Below, one piece after another: positions 9,887 through 22,200 of a stretch of 64,000 bases of DNA. Under the pieces are notes generated by a model. That model did no database searches, had not been told where the DNA came from, and saw nothing but the letters and a program-made list of their open reading frames with translations. Both the position numbers and the translations under genes were made by a program. Position 1 is the stretch's first letter. Every line of letters starts with the position of its first letter. Source of the stretch: Tubiluchus corallicola (taxonomy: Eukaryota > Priapulida > Priapulimorpha > Priapulimorphida > Tubiluchidae); the NCBI GenBank assembly GCA_030141605.1, contig JAQGDQ010000127.1:186001-250000 (forward strand), in the 5' to 3' direction.

Positions 9887-12800
9887 CGTATATGTACAGT
9901 TCATCATGAGACAGTAAATATTACCTCGATCACTTTGTCTCTCCTATCACCACATTCACCACTTCCTCTCAACGCCACTCATTAACGAGCCATTTTGCCA
10001 AACTATCAAACTTGTTGCTAAATCCACCACACTAGTAAAGTCTCCACACTGTCAAGTGCGCCATTGCCACATTTCCAAGCTTGTCAGTGCTGACAATTTT
10101 TAAGTTACGGCTAGCATTTCTTAATTGAAAGCAACTTGTAAAAATTTAAAATTTGGTTTTCAAGCACCATATGACTGACTATCAACATGTTGCTAAAGCG
10201 TAGAAATGAATATATTAGGGTGTAAAAGATACATCCTTAATCATGATCAGGTATTTGCAAAATTCTAATGAGATGTCTTTCCTGTCTTTGCCACGTAAGA
10301 AGTCTGTGGAAAGAAAAACAAAGATTACGACATGTATTTAAGTAAAAAAACGTGCATAATACAGATCTATATCCAAAGCCGGATATGTAATGTACATATA
10401 GACCGATTAATTATTTTCATACACCTAGTGTTATCTATTTTAGCGGTCTCCTTACCAAACTGCATACCATCGTAATATCTTTATTTGTGATCACAAACAT
10501 TGTCAAACAGTGGGATCGTAAGCTTATGCACACCCAAGCGAACGAGATAATGTCTCTTTTTTATTCGCGACCGCTAGCTAACGTCGTGGATCTAGCGCAA
10601 CCTATAGGCTGATTTTTTTCATAATTATGTTAGGCATCCCCAGTTTGCCACTTTTAATTCATGTTAATTCACAAACGCAGAGGGCAGGGTCAAATGGTCA
10701 AACTAGACATCAGTCAGTTTTTCGGTTGCCATTCAAATCTTCCTAGAGCTTTGAGTTAAAAGTTAAATTCAAATTTTTTCATAAGTATTTAGGTAATGTG
10801 CGGTAGATGTGTACTTGGAGTTTTAAAAAGCTGGGATTTTTCAAAGGCCTAACCTAGGAGCCAAAATGGATAGCACTGAATAAGTCTAAAACTATAGTAA
10901 TTAGAATCATGACAGACACCTAGAGTCGGGGCTCAAACAATGGTGCCGACAAAAAAACTTAGGATTGCCAAAATGTGAAAATTAGGGCAAACGGCTTTGT
11001 CCTTCACATCACAGACACGGTGTATAACCGGGCATATATAAGAATGCCTGCACATTTTATAGTGCAAAAAACAGGTAAAGTGTTTAAAATAATTTCTTCA
11101 GATCTTTTCCTGAGCATTATACTTAATGCAAAAGTTTGCTAAGGCAAGCTGCATAATTCTTAGATTTTGGATGTACTTTTCCTAGGCATTTTCAAGAATG
11201 TTGAAGAAATTTTAATTTGCATAAAAATAAAACGGATAGTCAATTGTTTTGATGTAATTTTCCTAGGTATTTTATATAATGCTAATTCAAATCTAGGGAA
11301 TGTCTGAAAAAGTCATGTTTTGGTGTGCTTGCAAATTTGTGACGTAAATACATTCGTTCCCGTCGTTGACCATTTTTCGTGCCCAAAAATTTAAGTTCCT
11401 CCCTATGTCGTAGCATCTGTATAGCGGTGACAATGATGAGTTAGGAGAGCAATTCTTGCATGAAATATTTATCAATACAGATGCCATTTCAAAGTTGGAA
11501 GAGGGCATACTTTAGCTTGTCGAATACGACCTTGAACTGTTATTATTTTTTCTCCCCTCCTACTTTCATCTTCGAAACTCTATGTTTCATTGTGAAAGGT
11601 CCGACACCAATTGGAGCGCTGCTCCGCTTGGAAAAGTTCAGATTTGCATTGAGCATTGTAAAATATCCAATTCCAGCTGTTTTCTGATTTGTGCAGTAAC
11701 TATTAGGGCGTACCTTGGTTTCGGGCCCAGAAAATCCTAAAAGGCATTAGTCTGGCAATTGGTCCGCTTGTAGAAAAAAAGTATCAGTTTTGCATTCAGC
11801 ACTATAAAATACACTTTTCTGCAGCGTACAGCTTCCTTACCCTGAAATGGCCTTAATGCTTTCGGAAAAAAATTGCACCCATTTTTTTGGTCTGAGTTTT
11901 GGTCATAATTGCTAATTTTCAACAAACAAATTAATTTTAGCACACATATGCCAATGGAGCCAAAAATTTAACAGAAGGAGCCATACTAATTACAGTGCCG
12001 AAGCAATGTACAAAATATTTAGGAAAGATTAAATTCAATGGGAATTATGTTCATTTTGATAAAGTCAGTTAACACGTTACTGTGTATTGTGCAAAACGTC
12101 CAGGTAAATTATGAAAAAGTCGTAGCAAAACCATTTATTTCACAATTTCACACTTTTCTTGAAATGCATACATAAAATGCATAGAAATTTTATATAATAT
12201 CTAAATTACATATTTTGCCTGTAACAGTGGTTATAATTCCCAAACTGTAATACGCTGAGTCACTAAATGTCAAGCTTCCAGGATAGACCGGCACTTAAGT
12301 ATTGAGGTGTAGATGTGCATCTCGGGATTTAAGGAGCTTGAATGGGGTTGAAATGTGAAAATTAAAGCAAACTGCTCAATCACATGTGAGTAAACTGCAT
12401 TGGGCCAGATGCAGTCAAGCGATGATTACTCACAAGCACCGTGCACACTGTCAAACTTGAGTGTAATAATCTACAAATAAGTAACCACTCTTGACAGGTA
12501 TAGTCAGGTGTAAACACGGTCTGCTCGCGGATTTGCATCTGGATTCACCCGGTCTTGTTTTTATAAATGAGTAAATTGTTTCTGCGCAAGTGATTAAAGT
12601 AAATCTTTGCAAATCAATAAACTGCTTTTGTATAAACATTAGATAAGCAAAGTGTGTGAACGAGCAAATTGTCTGCATGTAACTGAGTAACAGTTATAGT
12701 TCCACGTAACACATGAAGCAATTGCTTATAAATACAATAAAACTTACTTTTTGGTAATGTTTCTTTTAGTATGCGAAGCAAATCTTCAGCATAGACTTTG

Positions 12801-13253
12801 TTGAACTGAAAAAAGAAACCTAATGTTTTGCTTATATATTATACAAGAAGGGATATAACTTTTTACTTCCATGTCTTATAGGCATAGTGATTTTTACAGG
12901 GCAATTGTTACAGTATCTCACACTCATCGTAATCATTACTATACCTAAAGGTAGAGCATATATTAAACAGCAGAACCGACCAATATTACAACAAATATAG
13001 AGAAACTCTAGTTTTTACTTAATTTTCTGTTTGAATTTTTACATTTCTTGTCTGTTTTCTCATCTACAATATTTGTCTGCAATATGGTTTGACTGACCCA
13101 GATTTGAACACTGGGCATCTTGGCCGCCTCCGCAGCAGTTTTTTGCAAAAAATGCGGCATTGCATTTAGAACACTTTAAAGTCACAAACATTTCATAGTT
13201 GTACTTACCTTTCTCTCTACCGGGTTTGGAACTAACTGTTTTTGTACTTGTTG
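7629..13253 (-). CDS. Calpain exons 12-18: degenerate penta-EF-hand domain
   Basis: Exon 12 (13209-13253) and 13 (12748-12805) cover the first helix-loop-helix, including [10 protein letters not shown]. Exon 14 (10233-10303) reads [14 protein letters not shown], the start of EF-hand 2. Exon 15 (8550-8628) is EF-hand 3, [12 protein letters not shown]. Exon 16 (8307-8420) is EF-hand 4, [13 protein letters not shown]. Exon 17 (7855-7910) and 18 (7629-7655) are EF-hand 5 and the VYS end. In EF-hand 3 only the first aspartate (D584) and the loop glycine are kept; positions 3, 5 and 12 are Lys, Thr and Thr, so calcium binding there is doubtful. The domain may serve mainly for dimer contact (inference). 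Confidence 0.82.
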
Positions 13254-16200
13254 CTGAAAAATAAAGGCAAGTTATTTCTAAATATCATTTCATCATTGTA
13301 CGAATGATAAACTAGTTTCAATATGGGATACATAGGCTAAAAGTAGTCTATTACAAAAACGTTTGTATATTGCCAGGTCAGGGACGCCATTAAATTTTGT
13401 GTCATAGCAGGTTGGCGATGAGGCGAGGGTCCATAAAATATCCATACCGAAAAACCTTTGGTATCGCTTTTTGTTACACGCATACTCCTCTCTGTGATGC
13501 TCAAGAAAGGCTTTAATTATCCATGCATAATTACCTATTATATAGCATATGTCTAGATCGATTTTATTAAAATTTCTTTTCCTGCTAACTGTTTCCCTCT
13601 GTTAAGAATGTAAAGTTGACTCGTCTGCAGGAAGTGTATTATAATCGTAACAAGCCCGTTAGCCAAAATTTTTCAAGGTATAACAGTTAAAGATTTACTA
13701 TTGCACTACTTGCAGGCAAATTATAATCAAAGCATGTTTAGCAACATTAAGTCTTGCCCAGCTTGATACACTTCCTGGTTAAAGTAACAGGTCTACAAGT
13801 CTAAATACCTAGAAACAGGTTATAATTATGTTTCAAGGTCTGATTTTATAACACAATTAAAGATTGTTGTTTTGCAGCAGTATTTCACTCTTTTATGCTA
13901 CTAATCTGGGATATGAACTTTTGAGTTTGATACAGCAAATAGGTTGTTGAATGATATAATAAGAGGGTGGTGACAATCTGTGTACTTAATATACTACGCA
14001 AATGCAAATGCAAATTAGTTTATAAGAGGGCATAACGAGAGTTCTATTTCTGGTAATTAATAAAAAATCGAACCAAATGACTATCATAACAGTTATGCCT
14101 ACTGTAATTACAACGCTTGCTTTCATGAGAAAAGCACCTACAGATAAGTTCATGCCTGGTCGCTTTGTATATGTGTTGTCTTCATTCACTTCACTGAAAA
14201 TAAAAAAATAGGTGACGTCATTGTAAATACAACAAATGTACTACTTACGTACATAAAAATGTATTATACTGAGTTCATGAGATAAGTCGTCTATGTTTGC
14301 CACTATGATGGTATACGGCACTCCGTGGGAAGGCCGTATACCATCATAATCTACCTCATTATCAGAGATAATTTGTGAAATCCCAAGAGTTTTTCCTGGT
14401 GGTCACCCATCCACTTGCTAATCAGGCCCAATGTTTCTAACTTTATGTGCTAAGTCCAGTGTCAGTTTTTTTAGAAAATTCTATACAGCTTGCCATAATA
14501 TACCTAGACCAACGGTGTGTATGACGAGTTCACATGTAGTAGATTAAAAATGGATGCATGCCGGATGTGAATCAATGTGGCTTAAACAACTTCTTTCAAA
14601 TTTTATCAAAAAGAGCAATTTACGATATATTGGCAATTCAGAATAAATAATTCTCGTTCGAATAAATTATTTTACTGTTTTCGTAGTTAAATGCCTGCTT
14701 CACTATATTAGCATTCTCCTTCAGTTAGACCTAGGTGAATAACTCGTGGAAAAATGTGAAGTGGTCGCAGTTTAAGTAGAAATAATATGCCATACCTAAC
14801 TTCACTCCGTTCGTCCGTGAAAACACGCAGGAGGAACTTGGCTTGTGTATGAGCCTGATAGGTGCACGGCATAATGACGTAATTGCCAGGAGGAACGGCA
14901 AAATGAGCCACAGCTTCCCGCGTCTTCTCAAACGTTTTAATTACTACAGGCTGGTTCTCAGAAATGCTGTCCCGGTCCAAAAAATGCGTTTTGCCATCGA
15001 TGTCAGGCGTTACCTGGATAAAATACAAAAGTATAGCTCGGAAAAAAGAACAAAGGTGAACAAGTAAAAGTCTTACGAACAATGTTGGCTGGCCTAATAG
15101 GTAAAATAAAAAATACACTCTTAACGTTTAATGTCCCAAACGTTTAAAAATATGTATTAGTTGATCGAGCTACCGTGATGGCCTCTTGAAGTTCACTAGC
15201 ATTTTGATCAACTGACATAAGGGCCGTCCACATGCTGACTGGTGTCTCAACCAGAAGAACCCGTTTATAGGGCGTACGCAAACGGCGCACTATTACAAAA
15301 AACAACGAATAATAAAAAGCGACTGCATAACTCATGTTTTGTAAGTGCATGAGTGCAGACATTTCCGTAAGATTTGTAGACTTTACAGGAAAATGTACAA
15401 GAACTTGTAGCCTACTAGTACTAACCTCCAAAAGCCACAAGCTATGGGGCCTCGACAACCTACCCTTTCTACAGTATTCGGAGATGAAAATTTGTTCATT
15501 ATTGAACATACTCGGTGTTATCCGAATACAATTTAAAAATTCACTCGGGGTTCTGCTTTTAATGCCTGAAATATTTGAAAATAACATCTTGTTCCATATT
15601 TTTGTGTAGTTCTTTCTTTGATTTCGCTATAATTTTTCTTTGCAGCACATGCTAAAACAAAGCTCGTTTTCATACAAGCCGTTTAGCGCTATTTCAGAAA
15701 TGAAGAGAAATTAGAGATCACCTCCTTCAAAAAATAGTTACATGTAATTTAAATGTCAGTGAAAACTGATCCTGTGGACAGAGTTCAGTATTTTAAATGT
15801 TATTCTTTTGAATGTCAACCTTTGAATGGCATTCTTTTGAAGGACCATGTCGACTATAGGCATAAGCAAAAATGTCAATTCTTTCTCAGTCAGGCTCTGC
15901 TGACTGCCCAATCAGCATTTTTTCACTGACTGCCCGATTTTCACACGCCAACAGAGCCTATTCGTTCGCCGTTCTTTCGGGAAAATCAGCGGCATAAGGT
16001 GTAACTATGCATTGCCAGTATATGTTACACTGTTATGAAAAATGCGGAACTTTCCATTAGTTCGCGGGAGAGAAACCGGCCTGGTTTTAGATTTTATTAC
16101 AGATTGTCGATTGGCTGCATTGTCGATTGAAATTGCAAGTGAATTTCTGGAAATATATACATAATCTAATTTCGTTTTTTTATAAGAATAAACTCCTAAG

Positions 16201-19200
16201 TCTATTGGTTATCGATTTTGTTATTAATAAAATGCGCAGTTTAGTTTAATTTATGACTTTTCAAGTTGGATAAAGAGAATTATTTAATTAACTTAAAAAA
16301 TTAACCTAACGAGGTTAGCCGATCATATGCAACATAGCAGCTTTAATGATCACAAACGTCAGATCCTACCTGAACAGAGGTGACAATGAAATGTTTTATT
16401 TCAGATTGAAGACCGAGTTTGCAAGTCTATATGATTCAAGGTTAACTTGCATATAAAAATCACAGCCTGAACACCTCTAAGTAGGTTTTCCCAAGTTGTA
16501 GGAAGGGCAATAAGCTAGTCAGCAATAGTTAATGCCTAGCGGCAGAGTTGAACTCATCCACGGGAATCCGTGGCAACGATCAGAACACGGGGTAATCGAG
16601 CACACGCATAGAAACCCACATTCAGGCAAAGTGTTCTCAGAAATTTTCGGGCAAAATGTTTTCTTTCCTGGAATGCTTTTATAAAGCTCAATAAAATCTT
16701 CGCGGACCAAATTAATTCAAATGTGTCTTCATCTTGATTCAAATGTGGTCAAATCTACGTAATCTATTACTTATCTACGTAATATTTGTGCTCTAAAAAT
16801 AGTCAATTTTGCGCTATTCTTCCGGTTATAATAATGCTTAAAAGATGTAATTGGGACCTATGTAACTCTGGCAAGATATGAAAAAACACAATCAGTTTAC
16901 ATATACTGCTGATTAGACATTAGTTGTCATGTTGTTGCTAAAGAGAGTTCAGCGTTAGCTGCTGCCCAGAATGCCGCTGAGCGTGCTGACGTCACAACAG
17001 AGGCGGAGCGATAGACCAGTATGCTCACGTCACAAGGGAAATGGTTGGATTTGAGATGTTGCGGAACTAATTTTTTAGAGTTCTTTGTAAATCTGCAGGA
17101 TCACGTGGCACAGTAGGCCATGCACAGTGGTCAGATTCATGGGGAACCGCCTCAAAAAATCGACCATTTCTCAACGTAAAACCTTTTTAACTCTATAAGG
17201 TCGTTCGTAAGACATTGAGCGGTTAGAGTCCGTGAATGTAGCTACATGAACGTAGCATAAAAACAAATATAGAAAAACACACAAATAAAGTAAAAGTCAA
17301 ATTAATGGGCAAATGAATAGATAAAAACGCAGAGCTAACAAAGATGTTAAGTAAACAGCAAAGATTAATAACCCGAAAGTAAGAAGAAAAGGCAACAAAG
17401 GTAATAACTAAAAAGAGCAAGAGTTGCTTTAGTTTAATGACCATTGAAAATTACGTTAGTCAGTTTTCATAAAAGAAAAATCACAGTAATAAAGCTATGC
17501 GCCACACAAATACGGTCTCGATGAAATGTTTATGATACATATAAATCAGTGAAACAGAAAGGCAGGGGTGAAAAAATGGAAGAGGGAGGAGGGAATTTTG
17601 CTGTTGTCGATGTTTCTTTTATTGGCCCTGGCAGTAATTAAAGTGAAAATGACGATGACGTTGCTGCGTTTTGCAGGGCCTGACTAATATAATATCAATG
17701 TTCCATACAATCTATTTACATGCACATTTACATTACTAATCACTGTCATGACTGATTTCTACTGCTTCGTCAGCGCAAAAGATCATTGTCCAAAAGAAAT
17801 CTGCTCGCAAAAACGAATTTTATATTTTGGATATTGGTATATCTCAGAGAAAAATAGTAAGTAACGTGTGGTCTACAAGACACGCAAGCTTAATTTTAAA
17901 AGACTTGTAATATTGATTGGACGAATTGTAGGTTGTAGTACCACGTTCCGTTTTAATTTTTTATTGCTAAGAAAATATAGAGCTTCAAATACGTTATTAC
18001 TAATCATATTTTATTTTACGTGAAGACAAAGAAAGATGAAGGAAAAGTGAAGGCAGGAAGGGATGTAGAAAAAGAAGAAGAAAACCGGCAATTTAAAAAT
18101 ATTTATGCAATAACAAAAAATATCACAGTAACTCGCTTAGTTTATATTACGCAAAATTAATGCTCTGCGTCTATGCTATTCCTGTTGATAACTGTTGCGC
18201 CAGTTGCTATTTCTGTTACAAATGTCTCTTTATTTTTGTCTCTATTACCCAAATCCCTTTGCTCTATAACTTTTAGTACTAGCAGATTGCAAAGTCTGCT
18301 TACCTTGTAGACGTAAAAACCTATTGCTTGCATGTGTTGTGGATTCCGATCGTATTGCATCACAGAAACTACAACATTGCACATGTCATTAGCAACGTCT
18401 TCCTCATTAATGCTCAGCTGAAACTGTGGGTTGTAAGGCATCAGATCTACATGTACAGAAAAGCATGGTTATTAATGTTACGATGGTCAGATGTGTATAA
18501 GCAAAAGCGGCCTTACAGGATAAAGCCAATAAATTCCTATTACCTAGAACAATTAGATTAACATTAAATATTCTACGATAAAAAATATGTAAAAATTGCT
18601 AATAAAACTATTTTTATATACCTCGTAGTTCGTATAAAAACGTAGTCGTAAAACCGCTCCAGCTCTATATCAACAGCTATCGTCAGACAGAGAAAAAAGT
18701 TCAAGTTTAAGTTTAGCAAGCTGGTATTTACTCAGGTTTCACCTGACTCCTCATTGGTGTAAATCATGTGTGTAAGTTTGTAGTTCTTTTGCAATTTGCG
18801 TTGTGTTTAGCTTGCAGGTTGTCACTGAAACTCTTTTTTTATAATTTAAGTAAACTTCCACTAGTAGTTCGATAAGAAAAAAGAACCATGCAAAACATAT
18901 CACCTGGAAAGTTTTGGCTCCCACCAGCATTGAATCCTCTCACCCACTGCCTCTGTGCCATTGCCGCTAGCCATCTCCTCTTTCCTTGTAGTCCGGGTTC
19001 TATGTACCATGATTCTGGCGTGTGGTAAAGGATGTCCATGTGAGTAAACAGGTTAACAAAATCGCTAAATGACATCCTATAAAGGTAATTAACAAATTTT
19101 ACATAAGAACTCAATAGTCGAGTTTTGCGACAAGAGAAAACAAGACAGTTGTATTTTTACAGTGTTTGTAGGTCACGCAGCACAAAAAAAGTTGCGTAGT

Positions 19201-22200
19201 TGATGGATAAAAAATCATAAAAAGCTCATAATTACGGGTCAAGAGTCAAGAAATGCAGCACATACATAAAAGTGATTCTAAAACATAACATTATGAATGG
19301 AATACGACAGATGGGATAGGATATAGCAAAGGCAGAGCAAGATAGGACACAGCGGATTAGGAGAGGAAAAACAGTAGAGAAACATAACAGAACACCATAA
19401 AAACGCTAGTGAGAATGAGATAAGACAGAACAGAGTAAGACAGGAAAGGGTAGAACACAGACGAAACGACATGGCGACAGAGAGTTAGAATTTATTTATC
19501 GGCGGACAGTACCAACTGCATCCACAGACCACAGTAACAGCATAACGTCATCAGATCTAAAAAATACTTATTATACAGAAATTCACAAGACGAAACTCTT
19601 ACATTGCACATATGATATTGCTAAAAGTCACATAGTGTACATACAATATTTAAAATACAATTTTAGTATACTTATTATTGCTGCAGCATTCTGGAGAAAA
19701 GTACAGAACATTATGTTGGAATTGTATTAAAAGCTGTACATGTATGTACACCCATGTTATGGGTACATTTTGAATATTTAGAGACGTAACCAGCTACTAT
19801 TTTGTTTCTATCACACTCACTGTGAATTTTTTATTTAGATTTATAACAAATTTTTATTAACAATTGTAATATAGCAGAACTGATGGAACGCAGCGCAACA
19901 GCAGCACAAAACAGATTATTCTGGGACAGAAAACACCGAACTACAGGAGACACAGAACTCAATGAGAAGGAAAGGACCGAACACAGCAAAGTAGTGAATG
20001 CTATTTGCCGGGAATCTCTCAAGCAGATGCCCAAATTTTTACGTACCAAAATTCACCATCTTGTTTTGAGCTGAGATTTAAACTGGCTTTGTCTTCATTA
20101 GGCACTGATCGCCATTTGTCTGACCTACAAAAATTCAAAACATTATTACATAAACTTTCGCCATCGAGTGAGTGGAATAGCTGAAGTTACGAGGCCTGCT
20201 TGATAACGAAGTTATGCAGTCCTGGGCTATTCTAGTAAATGGGTGGAAGGAACTTGTGGAAGGAACCACAATCTCTAATATTAGTAGGCCCTACTGCTGT
20301 TTAAATGTTGGCTATCAGGTTACTATGGGCCAGGCCGTGTATAAAAAGTATTTGGTAGTCATAAAAATCTATTATTAGCAGTTAGACATTGGTGCTACAA
20401 AATATAATGTCGCAATCACACAGTACGGCATCATGCGCCTACAACATGAGTTGCATTTGCTAAATATTCTTTCAATTACATGTATTATAATTAAAATTTA
20501 TGTCACGCTTAAAACTTTAAGTTTAACTAAGAGAGTTTGATGAACAACAAAACTTACCAATCGTTCCAGGAACCGTTCCATTCTACCGTACCCCAAGGAT
20601 TTCTTAATCGTACAAGCCTAGTGCGCCCGTCTGTATAGGAATTTATCTTAAACGAAATAACAGATTCACTAGCGAGTGTCGACCATAGCAAAAGCAAAAG
20701 GTTACCACACTACAAACATTTTAGAAGCTATAATGTGAGGTCATTGGCTGACGGTTGGTCAGAAAATATAAATGCAAAATTTAACGAAAGTGACTCAGAT
20801 TTAAGCAAGGTGTTCTAGGTCATAAAGTTTATTTGCCTCCTAAGACCTAAACTATCTTCTCCATTTTAGCAAGAGCAGTCCCAATTTTTTGTAGATATGA
20901 GCCATCAAACTAGCCCACTTCATTTTGAATACAATGCTAGTGCTTAAGGAAGAACGATTTTATATACGCTGGTATATTAAGTTTGCTTTTCAAAAGTTCC
21001 TGGGTAAAATTATTAGATTATTATTTTATTTCGACAGCTAGACCATAAATTACACAAAAATACACACACAATTACAAATACATTTACAATTATAATTAGA
21101 AAAACATCTAAAACTACAATCATTAAGAAATAATAAAAATACTACAATTACAGATATAAAACAATTCATTCAGTAGACGTGTATCATTGTTCCCTGCGGT
21201 CTAGTTTCAGTTTACTATAACTAAACGCCTAAACAAATTAATAAAATAATATGTTACATTTACAATTATAATTAGAAAAACATCTAAAACTACAATCATT
21301 AAGAAATAATAAAAATACTGCAATTACAGATATAAAACAATTTATTCAGTAGACGTGTATCATTGTTCCCCGCGGTCTAGTTTCAGTTTACTATAACTAA
21401 ACGTCTAAACAACTTAATATACGGTAGTATGCACGTTTGAATATTTTAGAATGAAAATGAATATCTGAGTTCAAAATACGTTTCAAATAAAAGTTTTGTG
21501 AATTTTGTTGCCGATTTTGTAACAAATCGAGAGAAAGCTGAGCATCTAATATAACACCAAAGTAAGAGATGTCGTAATCTAAACACATTTATCTAGCACT
21601 GCAATCATATTGAAGTGAAAATACTTTAGCTTTCTAATACTTTCTTATCCAGTTTCAGTTTCATTCTCATGTCTCTGTTCTTTCACGACTGAATTTTGCT
21701 ACAAAAATTAATATTTACGAGGCAAAACTATGACTTGCTACTAGATAAAAAAGAACTAGAAAGACTGAATACGAGAAACAGTTATCAAATAACAACTAGA
21801 CATGGACGAGGGGTGTCACTACATTTGGGCAATATGAGTATGAGGGCACGAAGACAGTCAGTAACACGACAATTGGGCATCAACCCATCAGCAACGGATT
21901 ACCCATATTTCCACCCATGCATTGGAAAGTTGTGTTATAGGCAGTTACAATTAGACAGAGTGCTATAGAATAGTAAGAATTCACTGTTACATATATTGTA
22001 AATAACTATGCTAATACTTTTAGTTCTTAGGAATATATGTGTGGTATTAAGAGATAATTGTACCGCTTAACCCGTACCGCTAAATGCAAGTTGCAATGGT
22101 TTTCAAGTTGATTCAAATGTGTATGGTACTTCTATTTCTATACGGATGGAAATATATTGTATTCAGAAGCAGGGCGTTCTAATCCGTATTACGACCAAGT

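Noticed and set aside
13085-13135. tRNA B-box-like GTTCAAATC on the minus strand
   Set aside because: No A box at the right distance and no cloverleaf; too little to call a SINE or tRNA.
21397-21588. Possible LINE reverse transcriptase fragment ([11 protein letters not shown])
   Set aside because: A single short resemblance, partly inside the 176-bp duplication, with no other RT motif nearby.
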